A stretch of DNA of 35,817 bases, taken from assembly GCA_905215615.1 (NCBI GenBank), contig CAJMQM010000004.1, forward strand, positions 1 to 35,817, read 5' to 3'. Positions 1 to 8,422 of this stretch are shown one piece after another. Position 1 is the stretch's first letter; every line of letters starts with the position of its first letter. This DNA comes from an uncultured bacterium. GTDB taxonomy: Bacteria > Bacillota > Clostridia > TANB77 > CAG-508. The translations under genes were made by a program, and so were the position numbers. The notes beneath the pieces are model-generated. The model saw nothing but the letters and a program-made list of their open reading frames with translations. It ran no database searches and was not told where the DNA came from.

Positions 1-114
1 TTTTAATATTCTAAAAGTAGTTTCTTTAGGATTGTTTAATTTTTCATTACTCTTTTCAAAATTTATTCCTGGTCCTTTTCCTATCCTTGGTTGTGGTACT
101 GATTTAGCCGACAC
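1..114 (-). CDS. ABC exporter half-transporter, N-terminal fragment (runs off the window)
   Basis: Only the first 38 codons are present; the gene continues beyond position 1. The fragment reads MSAKSVPQPRIGKGPG followed by a charged stretch. This Pro/Gly/Arg-rich leader is typical of the second subunit of heterodimeric MsbA/LmrA-type ABC exporters just before the first membrane helix. A GTG start at 114 is preferred because GAGGAGG lies about 8 nt upstream; a TTG at 120 would sit too close. The start overlaps the end of the upstream ORF, which itself ends in an ABC exporter ATPase tail, so the two look like the usual tandem exporter pair with translational coupling. Assignment rests on the leader and context, as no catalytic motif is visible. 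Confidence 0.6.
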   Translation of the reverse strand, partial: MSAKSVPQPRIGKGPGINFEKSNEKLNNPKETTFRILK

Positions 115-556
115 TCTCAAGCACCTCCTCACCTAATTGTGATACAGCTATACTTCTATATATTTCACTAGTTTTTAATAATTCTTTATGTGTTCCTATA
201 TTGGCTATTTTTCCATCATCCATTACTATTATCTTATCTGCATCCATAACACCTGATATTCTTTGTGCAATTACTATAACAGTAGAATCTTTCATAGTTT
301 CTTTTATAGAATTTTGAATTTTTGCTTCTTTAGCCATATCGTCTACATGTTCTTGTGGTGTTTTGCCGTTTTTTATAGCAACCTGTTCTACCTTTTGTCC
401 ATGCTCGTCCGTACCAGTAAGAAGATATGCATCATACCCTCTTTGTTCTTTATATTTTTTAATTGTATTTGCAAGTGTTTCTGTATATGCTGTTCCTATG
501 TGGTATTTACCACTAGGGTAATATATCGGTGTTGTTATATAAAATTTTTCTTTCAT
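104..556 (-). CDS. Chimeric ORF: MetRS N-terminus joined to ABC exporter ATPase C-terminus
   Basis: The 150-residue ORF has two unrelated halves. Residues 1-78 are the start of methionyl-tRNA synthetase: FYITTPIYYPSGKYHIG carries the HIGH-class signature (here HIGT), followed by LLTGTDEHGQK. Residues from about 79 are the end of an ABC exporter nucleotide-binding domain: STVIVIAQRIS, with the H-loop histidine replaced by Gln as in many such exporters, then DADKIIVMDDGKI and GTHKELL. The join is near plus position 320 and keeps the frame. The start ATG at 556 has a GGAAGGGG site, whereas the longer reading from 598 has none. Neither half can work alone: MetRS lacks KMSKS and the anticodon domain, and the ATPase lacks Walker A and the signature motif. 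A deletion or an assembly join are the likely explanations. Confidence 0.85.
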   Translation of the reverse strand: MKEKFYITTPIYYPSGKYHIGTAYTETLANTIKKYKEQRGYDAYLLTGTDEHGQKVEQVAIKNGKTPQEHVDDMAKEAKIQNSIKETMKDSTVIVIAQRISGVMDADKIIVMDDGKIANIGTHKELLKTSEIYRSIAVSQLGEEVLESVG

Positions 557-591
557 TATAAACCCCTTCCTTCCTTTCTTATTTAGTTTAA

Positions 592-622
592 GACACAAGT
601 AGATATTTTTTCTACTTATGTC
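592..622 (-). terminator. Hairpin after glmM (possible weak terminator)
   Basis: A 12-bp inverted repeat (GACACAAGTAGA and TCTACTTATGTC on the plus strand). Its one mismatch becomes a G-U pair on the minus-strand RNA, which suggests the hairpin works in glmM mRNA. No good U-tract follows on that strand, so termination would be weak or factor-assisted. Confidence 0.4.
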
Positions 623-631
623 CTTTTTCTT

Positions 632-1996
632 TTATTTTAGCTTTTCTTCTATAAAATCTGCTAATTCTTGTGCCTTTTTAGTTATATATTCTTTATTTTC
701 TCCTTCTATCATAACTCTTACTAAAGGTTCCGTGCCAGAAGGTCTTATTAAAACCCTACCATTGCCAGCAAATTCTTTATCAAGTTTATCAATTCTTTTC
801 TTAATTTCTTCATCTTTATCATAATCATATTTTTTATCACTGCTTACTTTTGCATTAATTAAAACTTGTGGGTATATATTTATGACCTTACATAATTCAG
901 ATGCTGACATTTGTTTTTCTAGCATTACTTTTATTAGCATAAGTGATGTTAGTATTCCATCTCCTGTTGGATTATAATCTAAGAATATTACATGTCCTGA
1001 CTGCTCCCCACCTAGATTATAGCCATTTTTTAACATTTCTTCTAATACATATCTATCTCCAACTTTTGTTTGTATTAGATTTATATTATTTTCTTCTGAA
1101 TATTTCTTTAGTCCTAAATTACTCATTACAGTTGCAACAACTGTGTTTCTCATTAAAGTATCTTTTTCTTCCATATATTTAGACATTATTGCTAAAATTC
1201 TGTCCCCATTTATTTCGTTACCATTTTCGTCTACTGCTAAACATCTGTCACCATCACCATCATATGCAATTCCAAGGTTGCAATGGTTTTCTACAACATA
1301 TTTTTTTATAACATCTAAATGTGTTGAACCACAATGTTCATTTATATTTGTACCATTTGGTGTGTTATTTAAAATATAGTGTTTTATTCCAAGTGCTGTA
1401 AATACTTTTTCTGCAATAACAGATGTAGCTCCATTTGCAGTATCTATAGCAACAATAAAGTTTGATTTGTCTACATTTTCAAAATCTTCTTCAAAATTTT
1501 TTCTAAAGAAATACAAATATTCATCTAATAAATCTGTTCTAATTTCAGATACGCCTATTTTATCATTTACGGCTGTAAGTGAATCTAATTTATTTGAATC
1601 CATTATTTCTTCTATTTCTTCTTCTAATTCATCTGGAATTTTCATACCCTTATTACTAAAGTATTTTACTCCATTAAATTCATATGTGTTGTGTGAAGCG
1701 GAAATAACTACACTAGCATCTGCTTTAAGTTTTTTTGTTAGGTATGCTACTCCTGGTGTAGGTATAACTCCTAGCATTTTTACATTAGCACCATAGCTTA
1801 AAAAACCAGCTGTCATAGCACTTTCTATTAGTGTTCCAGATATTCTTGTATCTCTTCCTATTAATATTGTAGGAGTATGGTTTGTACGTTTTGATAAAAC
1901 ATATGCTCCTGCTTTTGCTACTTTATATACTAATTCCGGAGTAAGCTCTGTATTAGCAATTCTTCTAATTCCGTCTGTTCCAAAATATTTTCTCAT
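632..1996 (-). CDS. glmM: Phosphoglucosamine mutase
   Basis: Converts glucosamine-6-phosphate to glucosamine-1-phosphate, the step before UDP-GlcNAc in peptidoglycan synthesis, in the cytosol. The protein (454 residues, normal length) begins MRKYFGTDGIR, the family N-terminus. The phosphoserine loop SASHN has the catalytic Ser at residue 101. The metal-binding DGDGDR, the sugar-binding GEQSGH and the C-terminal phosphate-binding RPSGTEP are all present. The ATG at 1996 is chosen because TGGAGG lies 8 nt upstream; the ATG at 2011 overlaps that site. It follows argS by 73 nt with no terminator between, so read-through from argS is likely. Confidence 0.97.
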   Translation of the reverse strand: MRKYFGTDGIRRIANTELTPELVYKVAKAGAYVLSKRTNHTPTILIGRDTRISGTLIESAMTAGFLSYGANVKMLGVIPTPGVAYLTKKLKADASVVISASHNTYEFNGVKYFSNKGMKIPDELEEEIEEIMDSNKLDSLTAVNDKIGVSEIRTDLLDEYLYFFRKNFEEDFENVDKSNFIVAIDTANGATSVIAEKVFTALGIKHYILNNTPNGTNINEHCGSTHLDVIKKYVVENHCNLGIAYDGDGDRCLAVDENGNEINGDRILAIMSKYMEEKDTLMRNTVVATVMSNLGLKKYSEENNINLIQTKVGDRYVLEEMLKNGYNLGGEQSGHVIFLDYNPTGDGILTSLMLIKVMLEKQMSASELCKVINIYPQVLINAKVSSDKKYDYDKDEEIKKRIDKLDKEFAGNGRVLIRPSGTEPLVRVMIEGENKEYITKKAQELADFIEEKLK

Positions 1997-2069
1997 AAAA
2001 TAAACCTCCATTTTTTTGATTTATATAATTATATTCAAATTATCTTATTTTAGGCTTAAAACTTCTCTC

Positions 2070-3776
2070 CTACATTTTATTTGGCATTTTTATTCCTAAT
2101 AAACCTGCTCCTGTTTTTAATACTATGCCTGTTGCATATGTTAAATATATTCTTGCATCTTGCATTTCTTTGTCGTCACATAGAACTTTATTGTTGTTAT
2201 AAAATGCACTATATGCTTTTGCAACTTCTATTAGATATCTTGCAACTATATATGGTTCATATTTATCTATTGCCTGCATTATTTTATCATTAAATTGATA
2301 TAAAAGTTTTATTATTTTTATTGAGTCTTGGTCTAAAAGTTTTTCTATGTTAACATCTTTTAGTTCTGGTATATAGCCTGCTTTTTCTAGAACACTTTTT
2401 GTTCTTACATAAATATATTGCATGTAAGGTCCTGTTTCTCCGTTAAAATTAAGCATTATGTCCCAATCAAATATTTCATCTTTAATTCTGCTATTATATA
2501 AATCATTAAATATTACAGCACCAATTCCAACTTTTGTTGCAACATCGTCTTTATCTTCTAAATCTGGATTCTTATTTTCTATAATTTCTTTTACTTTTTC
2601 TATTGCCTCATGTAAAAGATCTTCTATTTTTACTACATTTCCGTCCCTTGTAGACATTTTACCAGTTTTTAGCATAACCATACCATATGGAACATGTACT
2701 AAGCCATTTATATATTTTTCGTCTAAGTCTAAACTTTTTGCAGTTTCAAATATTTGTTTAAAATGTAAAATCTGCTCATATGATGTAACATAAATATCTT
2801 TGTCAAAGTCATATGTTCTTGCTCTATATAATATAGCTGCTAAGTCACGTGTGGCATATGTTGTAGAACCATTTGATTTTTCAATAATACATGGTGGCAT
2901 ATCTTTATAAGATAAGTCTACTACTTTTGCTCCTTCTGATTCTACTAGTTTATTATTTTTTTCTAGTATATCTTTAACTTCTTGCATTTTATCTACATAA
3001 AAAGCTTCTCCGTTCCAAGAGTCGAAGTTAATATCCAGTAAATCATAAATTCTTTGAAATTCTTTTAAGCTTAAATCTCTAAATTTTTTCCATAGAGATA
3101 CACAATATTCGTCTCCATCTTCAAGCATTTTAAAGTTATTTCTACATTGTTCTAGTACACTTTCATCTTCTTTGCATAAATCATTAATACGCACATATAT
3201 TTTTGTTAATTCTTCAATAGGGTTGCTTTCTATATCATATTCTGAACCCCACCTTTTATAGCCTTCTATTAATTTAGCAAACTGTGTACCCCAATCTCCA
3301 ATGTGATTTACACCTGTGCAATTATAATTTAAAAATTTATACATTTTGTATAAGCTATTTCCTAAAATTGTTGTACGCAAATGTCCTATATGAAATGGTT
3401 TTGCAATATTAGGTGAAGAATAATCTATAACTATGTTTTTACCTTTTCCTATTTCACTACTACCATAGTTTTCTTTTTTGTCTTCTACTTCTTTTAATAC
3501 ATTTTCTATTATCTTTTTATTGTTAATATAAAAGTTTATGTATCCGCCTACAACTTCTACTTTTTCAAAGTCCTCACTTAAAACAATACCATGTTTTAGT
3601 TCATTAGCGATTATTGGTGGTGCTTTTTTCATGGTTTTTGCTAATCTAAAACATGGAAAAGCATAATCTCCATTTTTACTATCAGATGGAATCTCAATAT
3701 ATTCGTATAATTCGTTTTTATCTATATTAGTTATATCTGATATTTGTTTTGCAATTTTCTCCTTAAAATCTAACAT
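2070..3776 (-). CDS. argS: Arginyl-tRNA synthetase
   Basis: Class I aminoacyl-tRNA synthetase charging tRNA-Arg. The 568-residue protein has the order typical of ArgRS: an N-terminal Add-1 tRNA-D-loop domain (about 1-110), the catalytic Rossmann fold with SSPNIAKPFHIGHLR as HIGH motif (about 120-135), the ArgRS version of the second signature, KMSTRDGN, and a C-terminal DALR anticodon-binding helix bundle ending in MPNKM. An AAAGGG site lies about 11 nt before the ATG. The gene follows the pfkA terminator, so it should have its own promoter in 3777-3839, but I see no convincing one. glmM is directly downstream. Confidence 0.97.
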   Translation of the reverse strand: MLDFKEKIAKQISDITNIDKNELYEYIEIPSDSKNGDYAFPCFRLAKTMKKAPPIIANELKHGIVLSEDFEKVEVVGGYINFYINNKKIIENVLKEVEDKKENYGSSEIGKGKNIVIDYSSPNIAKPFHIGHLRTTILGNSLYKMYKFLNYNCTGVNHIGDWGTQFAKLIEGYKRWGSEYDIESNPIEELTKIYVRINDLCKEDESVLEQCRNNFKMLEDGDEYCVSLWKKFRDLSLKEFQRIYDLLDINFDSWNGEAFYVDKMQEVKDILEKNNKLVESEGAKVVDLSYKDMPPCIIEKSNGSTTYATRDLAAILYRARTYDFDKDIYVTSYEQILHFKQIFETAKSLDLDEKYINGLVHVPYGMVMLKTGKMSTRDGNVVKIEDLLHEAIEKVKEIIENKNPDLEDKDDVATKVGIGAVIFNDLYNSRIKDEIFDWDIMLNFNGETGPYMQYIYVRTKSVLEKAGYIPELKDVNIEKLLDQDSIKIIKLLYQFNDKIMQAIDKYEPYIVARYLIEVAKAYSAFYNNNKVLCDDKEMQDARIYLTYATGIVLKTGAGLLGIKMPNKM

Positions 3777-3839
3777 AATAAATCCATCCCTTTCTTATTT
3801 TACTTAAAGGCATAAAAAATTTCTTTAAAAGTTTTTACA

Positions 3840-3884
3840 TTAAAAAGAAGTAATGCATAATTCTCTACTATTATACATTACTTC
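3840..3884 (-). terminator. Intrinsic terminator of the pfk gene
   Basis: On the minus strand GAAGTAATGTATAA pairs with TTATGCATTACTTC (14 bp with one G-U pair, 10-nt loop) and is followed by TTTTTA. It lies 20 nt after the pfk stop codon. Confidence 0.85.
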
Positions 3885-3903
3885 AATAATCTTTGCAATA
3901 TTT

Positions 3904-5046
3904 TTAATCACCTAAATTTATTCCTATATGTCTTGCAGTTTTTACCAAGTCATGATCCATAGTAACTCTTCTTATATTACTTTCTGGTGTATTTCCAGAA
4001 ACTGCTCCTATTACTTTATTATTTCCAACAACTTCTTCTAATGGTACAGAGCTTAATCTTCCATCTCTAATTACTGCAAGTCTATTAAATTCACCATTTA
4101 GTGCCAATTCCATTGCTTTTGAACCATATTTAGTAGATAAAACTCTATCATAAGAAGTTGGTGTTCCTCCTCTTTGCATATAACCTAAAACTGTACACCT
4201 TGCCTCTAGTCCTGTAAGTTTTTCTAATTCTCTTGCGACTCTTTCTCCTGCTCCTCCAAGTTTTGTATTATCTACACCAGCTCCATTATCTCTAACATTT
4301 GCTACAGATATATCTCCACCAATTGGTTTAGCACCTTCTGCTACAACTACTACACTAAAGCTTTTTCCTCTATTTTTTCTATTAATTACTTTTTTTGCAG
4401 CACTGTTAATATCATATGGAATTTCTGGAATTAAAGCAACATCTGCTCCACCTGCAATAGCTGACTCAAGTGCAATCCAACCTGCATATCTTCCCATAAC
4501 TTCTAATACCATTATTCTGTGGTGTGTCTCACCTGTTGTGTGTAATCTATCTAATGCATCTGCTGCAACAGATACAGCCGTATTATAGCCAAATGTTATT
4601 TCTGTACATGCAACATCATTATCAATAGTTTTTGGAACTCCTATAACATTAATTCCTTTTAAAGATAAATCTCTAGCAGACTTTTGTGTTGCATCTCCTC
4701 CTAAAGTAAATAAACAGTCTATGCCATCTTTTCTTATGTTTTCTACACATATATCTGATAAATCTTTATAAACTTTTTTTCCATCTTCTTCTACAGGGTA
4801 TTGAAATACATTTGCATTAGTTGAAGAGCCAATTATAGAACCTCCTTTTGGTAAAATTCCTACTGCATTTCCATCTCCACTTGTAGATAATTTTACAAAA
4901 TTGTTTTTTAGTAATCCTCTATAACCATCTATAAAACCATAACACTCTACTCCATTGTTTTCTGCTGTTTTTAGTATTGCTCTAATAACAGCGTTAAAAC
5001 CTGAAACATCTCCACCATTTGCTAAAATTGCTACTCTTTTTAACAT
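3904..5046 (-). CDS. pfkA: 6-phosphofructokinase, mixed-type (group III-like) sequence
   Basis: Phosphorylates fructose-6-phosphate to fructose-1,6-bisphosphate in glycolysis. The 380 residues are about 60 longer than the classical 320-residue bacterial enzyme, as in the mixed-substrate PFK group. Motifs: GGDVSGFNAVIR (about 11-22), the donor loop GGDAT (116-120), VPKTIDND with the catalytic Asp (137-144), MGRYAGWIA and the GYMQRGGTPTSYDR effector/substrate region. The two donor-specificity positions are Ala119 (Gly104 in E. coli ATP-PFK, Asp in PPi enzymes) and Lys139 (Gly124 in E. coli, Lys in PPi and actinobacterial ATP enzymes). I infer ATP as donor because position 119 is small, but PPi use cannot be excluded. 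ATAGGAGG precedes the ATG. Monocistronic, with its own promoter and terminator. Confidence 0.92.
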   Translation of the reverse strand: MLKRVAILANGGDVSGFNAVIRAILKTAENNGVECYGFIDGYRGLLKNNFVKLSTSGDGNAVGILPKGGSIIGSSTNANVFQYPVEEDGKKVYKDLSDICVENIRKDGIDCLFTLGGDATQKSARDLSLKGINVIGVPKTIDNDVACTEITFGYNTAVSVAADALDRLHTTGETHHRIMVLEVMGRYAGWIALESAIAGGADVALIPEIPYDINSAAKKVINRKNRGKSFSVVVVAEGAKPIGGDISVANVRDNGAGVDNTKLGGAGERVARELEKLTGLEARCTVLGYMQRGGTPTSYDRVLSTKYGSKAMELALNGEFNRLAVIRDGRLSSVPLEEVVGNNKVIGAVSGNTPESNIRRVTMDHDLVKTARHIGINLGD

Positions 5047-5086
5047 ATATACCTCCTATAAATTTGTCTATCGTAATTCTTTAATT

Positions 5087-5114
5087 ATTATATCAATAAA
5101 AATAAAAATTACAA
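5087..5114 (-). promoter_or_regulatory. Sigma-A promoter for pfkA
   Basis: On the minus strand TTGTAA (5114-5109), a 16-nt spacer and TATAAT (5092-5087). The -35 box lies inside the downstream arm of the spoIIIA operon terminator. Confidence 0.65.
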
Positions 5115-5133
5115 CTAGAAAGTTGTAATTTTT
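5096..5133 (-). terminator. Intrinsic terminator of the spoIIIA operon
   Basis: A perfect 13-bp stem (AAAAATTACAACT with AGTTGTAATTTTT) and 4-nt loop, followed on the minus strand by ATTTTTATT. It lies 26 nt after spoIIIAH. Confidence 0.85.
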
Positions 5134-5158
5134 AAAATAATTATAGGCTATAAATTTT

Positions 5159-5812
5159 TTATTTGTTACTTATATTAATATTCTCCACTTTAACACTTAG
5201 CTCTCTTGTAATAATGTTTTGTATTTGTGCAATATCTTTTTCTTCCAATTTATCTGCTTTTACAATTATACTAACATTTTCACCATTTACAAATATTATT
5301 AAATCTTCAAAGCCTTTTACCTTTATAAGATTTTCTGCTATCATTATAGAATTTTTTTCCTTATTTATTCTAGAAATCTCTTCTTGTGCAATTGATTTTT
5401 GGTCTTCTGAAACATTTTCATTATCTATTATTTTTTGGTATGTATCTAATGATTGTGAATACATTGTATCTCTATCTAACCTTGATTGTGTAAAATAACT
5501 ATTATCTCCTTCTTGTTTAACTTCTGTAGCATTTGTATCTATTATTTCTTCATTTGTTTCATTTACTATTTCTTGCTCTACTATAGATGTTTCGGTCTCT
5601 TCTACAATGTTTGTTTCAGTAGTATTTTCTTCTACTGCATTTGCACTAACTAGTTTTGCATCTCCAATAGATGCCATTTCTTCTCCATCTGCTAAAGTAC
5701 TTGTTGGTATTAAGTTTCCATCTCCACTAAAGTTAAGATACCCTGCTACTATTAGCATTAAAGCACCTACAAAAATAATAATTTGATTTTTCTTAATTAC
5801 CTTCATAAACAT
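5159..5812 (-). CDS. spoIIIAH: Stage III sporulation protein AH
   Basis: Mother-cell membrane protein whose extracellular YscJ/FliF-like domain binds forespore SpoIIQ to form the feeding-tube channel. The N-terminus KVIKKNQIIIFVGALMLIV is the single membrane segment typical of SpoIIIAH. A variable Glu/Thr-rich linker follows, then the conserved C-terminal ring-building domain (IAQEEISRIN, ENLIKVKGFEDLI, ITRELSV). The ATG at 5812 is preferred: AGGAG lies 7 nt upstream. A GTG at 5830 precedes that site, and the ATG at 5806 is 13 nt from it. Last gene of the operon, 96 nt after spoIIIAG and followed by a strong terminator. Confidence 0.93.
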   Translation of the reverse strand: MFMKVIKKNQIIIFVGALMLIVAGYLNFSGDGNLIPTSTLADGEEMASIGDAKLVSANAVEENTTETNIVEETETSIVEQEIVNETNEEIIDTNATEVKQEGDNSYFTQSRLDRDTMYSQSLDTYQKIIDNENVSEDQKSIAQEEISRINKEKNSIMIAENLIKVKGFEDLIIFVNGENVSIIVKADKLEEKDIAQIQNIITRELSVKVENINISNK

Positions 5813-5908
5813 TTTTCTTCTCCTTGGCACATATAAAATTTGGGTTTTAAAAAGTTGCCCATAAACTTATTTTTTCGATTACTATTTGTATTGTTACATA
5901 CAGTATTT

Positions 5909-6532
5909 TTAACTTTGCATTTCAAATACTTGTATTTTGTGTGTAGCAAGTCCTGTAACAGCCTCTACCGCTTGAACTATTTTTGCCTTAACATCTGCAT
6001 TTGATGCTCCTTTTGCGGCTATAATTGCTCCTTCTATTTTTGGGCTCACTATGCTTTGTGTTATTGGTTCTTTTTCTCCATTACTTTCTTTAAAAACTAC
6101 ATCCTTTTTACTATCTGATTCTGTAACCTTTCTTGTTCCTCCAGACTGGTCTGTTTCTTCTGTGTCTTTAGTTGTGGTATCTTCATTATATAGAGGTACT
6201 GTTTGGCTAGTTTGTGAATATGTTATCATAACTTTTACATCTCCAACTCCATCTATTTTAGAAAGTATATCTTCTAATTTTCTGTCCATATCATATGTGT
6301 CTGTAGAAGTTTCTATAGATTCATTTGTAGTTGTTGCAAGCTTTTTGTTTGGGTCTGAAGCGGGTTCTTTTTCTTCTTCGCTTTCTCCTGTATTCCATAT
6401 TAAATTAATAACAATAACTGTAATTATTAAAATAAGTATAAAAACTACTAAATTCTCTATTTTCTTTTTATTATTTCCTCCATTTTCCTCATCTTTCTTA
6501 GCAACAAGAGCTTTAATTTTTTCTTTAAACAT
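5909..6532 (-). CDS. spoIIIAG: Stage III sporulation protein AG
   Basis: Forms the large periplasmic ring of the SpoIIIA-SpoIIQ channel. The 207-residue protein has a charged cytoplasmic start, one membrane helix (about residues 27-46, LVVFILILIITVIVI) and an extracytoplasmic domain with the family motif RKLEDILSKIDGVGDVKVMI (about 85-104). The C-terminal part, with IVSPKIEGAIIAAKGA, matches the ring-building motif. AGGAGG lies 5 nt before the ATG, and the gene starts 10 nt after the spoIIIAF stop, so the two are probably translationally linked. Confidence 0.93.
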   Translation of the reverse strand: MFKEKIKALVAKKDEENGGNNKKKIENLVVFILILIITVIVINLIWNTGESEEEKEPASDPNKKLATTTNESIETSTDTYDMDRKLEDILSKIDGVGDVKVMITYSQTSQTVPLYNEDTTTKDTEETDQSGGTRKVTESDSKKDVVFKESNGEKEPITQSIVSPKIEGAIIAAKGASNADVKAKIVQAVEAVTGLATHKIQVFEMQS

Positions 6533-6542
6533 ACATACCTCC

Positions 6543-7181
6543 TTAATTTATATTAATGTTTTCTTTACTTATTTCATAAGTAGATTCTAAATACTCTTTA
6601 ACTTTATTTTTTTCATAAGCTGTAAGGTCTGAGTTATAGTCTTTTGTATTAGTTGTTTCGTTATTATTATTCTCATTATTTCCTATTTCTATTTTTATGC
6701 TATTTATTTCTTCTACTTTATTTACTATACTGTTTTCTTCATTATTATCTGTTTCTTCATTAACCTTTTTTAATGTTAAGTTTAAAGTTTTTATCTCATA
6801 TGTTTCATCATCTTTTATTTCTATATTACAAGAAACTACATCATACCCTTTATTTTTTAATTTTGAATTTATATCTGTTTTTAAATTTGCTATATATATA
6901 TCTTTTATGTTACTAGAATTGTTTGAGTTTAAGTCATTATAAATGGATTTACTGTCTGCTTCTGAATAAAACTTTTCTAAATTAAATTCTTCACTTATAT
7001 TAAAATTTTTACCCGTAATTTTTGTAATAACAGGAGAAACTATTGAAAATAATATATATACTCCAATTACTACTTTTATATATTTTTTACAATTTCCATC
7101 TGGTAGTATCATTTCAATAATTGTTGCTATAATAACTGCAATTATAATACCTTGTGCCCAACTTGTAATCCACTCAACCAT
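6543..7181 (-). CDS. spoIIIAF: Stage III sporulation protein AF
   Basis: Membrane component of the SpoIIIA complex in the mother cell. The 212-residue protein begins MVEWITSWAQGIIIAVIIAT and has a second membrane helix at about 36-54 (YIKVVIGVYILFSIVSPVI), the conserved two-helix N-terminal half of this family. The C-terminal half is a soluble ring-building-like domain containing an Asn/Glu-rich low-complexity stretch (about 145-180, ENNEN and NNNET repeats) that looks species-specific. GGAGG lies 5 nt from the ATG. It starts 12 nt after spoIIIAE. Confidence 0.92.
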   Translation of the reverse strand: MVEWITSWAQGIIIAVIIATIIEMILPDGNCKKYIKVVIGVYILFSIVSPVITKITGKNFNISEEFNLEKFYSEADSKSIYNDLNSNNSSNIKDIYIANLKTDINSKLKNKGYDVVSCNIEIKDDETYEIKTLNLTLKKVNEETDNNEENSIVNKVEEINSIKIEIGNNENNNNETTNTKDYNSDLTAYEKNKVKEYLESTYEISKENININ

Positions 7182-7193
7182 TTCATCCTCCGT

Positions 7194-8363
7194 TTATCTA
7201 TACATTAAACCACTATTTGAAATTTTAATTACTAATGTAACACCAATAATTAACATAACACTTATACTACAAAGTATAGCAAATAATATTTTAAATGTGT
7301 CTCCCATCTGATCTAACAATTTTATAACTTTTCCATCTGCAATAGGCTGGCACACAGCTGCACAGAGATAATACAGTCCCATTAAAATTGCTAGCTTTAT
7401 TATTGGTGCCATACAAATAGAAATAACTACTATTACACCTACTATTCCTACTGCATTTTTTAAAATTGCTCCACATCCTATTACAGTTTCTACTGCATCA
7501 CCTAAAATTTTACCTACAACAGGTATAAAATTAGAAACTGCTGCTTTTGTTGTTTTAGCAGTAATTCCATCTACTGTACTACTTAAGCTTCCTTCCACAG
7601 ATGCTAGTCCAACAAATATTGTAAGTACAATTCCCAAAATCCATATAACAGATGAATTAAAAAATTTAGATAATCTGTCTAATTGTATTCTTTCAGAAAC
7701 TTTTGATACAATTGCTAATGCTGTAGAAATTAAAACAAATGGGATTATTACCATATTTATAAAATTGCCTATAAAAGTTATTAAAAACAATAATATTGGT
7801 TCTAACAATCCAGCTGATGTAAAACTTCCTGTTGTAAGCATTAATGTTATTAAAATTGGTATTAGACTATTCATAAATCCTACTAAGCTGTCTATAGAAC
7901 TTCTAACCATTGAGATTATGTCTGCAAAATTAACCATTATTAATGTTACAATAAGTATATATTGTACATAATATACAATTTGTGATACGGTTTTGTTTTC
8001 TAATCCATCACTTATACTTTTTAGTATGCTATGTATAACAATTATTACAACAACAGTACCTAATACACCTATGCAGTCTATAATTTCTTTTGAAGCAACA
8101 CTTAGAAACTTTTTTATAATGCTTTCATTATCTATTTCTCCTTTTATTGCTTTATTAAAAATATCTCCTATGTCCATATCTCCATATAAACCTGATGTGT
8201 ATTTATTTGCCTCATCTAAAAACCCACTTATATTCAAAGAATCTTTTTGAGAATTTAGTATATCTTCTGTACTGGTTTCTTCTGCAAATACATTATTACT
8301 GCTTATAAGTATAAAAAATATAGTTAATATTATTAATTTAAATAAGCAATTTGTTTTTTTCAT
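7194..8363 (-). CDS. spoIIIAE: Stage III sporulation protein AE
   Basis: Polytopic membrane protein of the SpoIIIA channel, needed for late forespore gene expression. The 389 residues begin with a signal-like helix ending near VFAEE. A soluble stretch follows, and then about six to eight hydrophobic segments, including the conserved SLVGFMNSLIPILITLM and FIPVVGKILGDAVETVIGC regions characteristic of SpoIIIAE. AAAGGAGG sits a few nucleotides before the ATG. It follows spoIIIAD by 59 nt with no terminator. Confidence 0.95.
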   Translation of the reverse strand: MKKTNCLFKLIILTIFFILISSNNVFAEETSTEDILNSQKDSLNISGFLDEANKYTSGLYGDMDIGDIFNKAIKGEIDNESIIKKFLSVASKEIIDCIGVLGTVVVIIVIHSILKSISDGLENKTVSQIVYYVQYILIVTLIMVNFADIISMVRSSIDSLVGFMNSLIPILITLMLTTGSFTSAGLLEPILLFLITFIGNFINMVIIPFVLISTALAIVSKVSERIQLDRLSKFFNSSVIWILGIVLTIFVGLASVEGSLSSTVDGITAKTTKAAVSNFIPVVGKILGDAVETVIGCGAILKNAVGIVGVIVVISICMAPIIKLAILMGLYYLCAAVCQPIADGKVIKLLDQMGDTFKILFAILCSISVMLIIGVTLVIKISNSGLMYR

Positions 8364-8422
8364 TTGTCCTCCTTTTCTTTATATTGGTTCTTTTAATAAT
8401 GAATTGTTTTTTATTAAATAAT

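Noticed and set aside
557..631. T-box or other riboswitch before the metG-like ORF
   Set aside because: Only about 75 nt separate it from glmM. A single 12-bp hairpin is present, with no T-box sequence or specifier domain.
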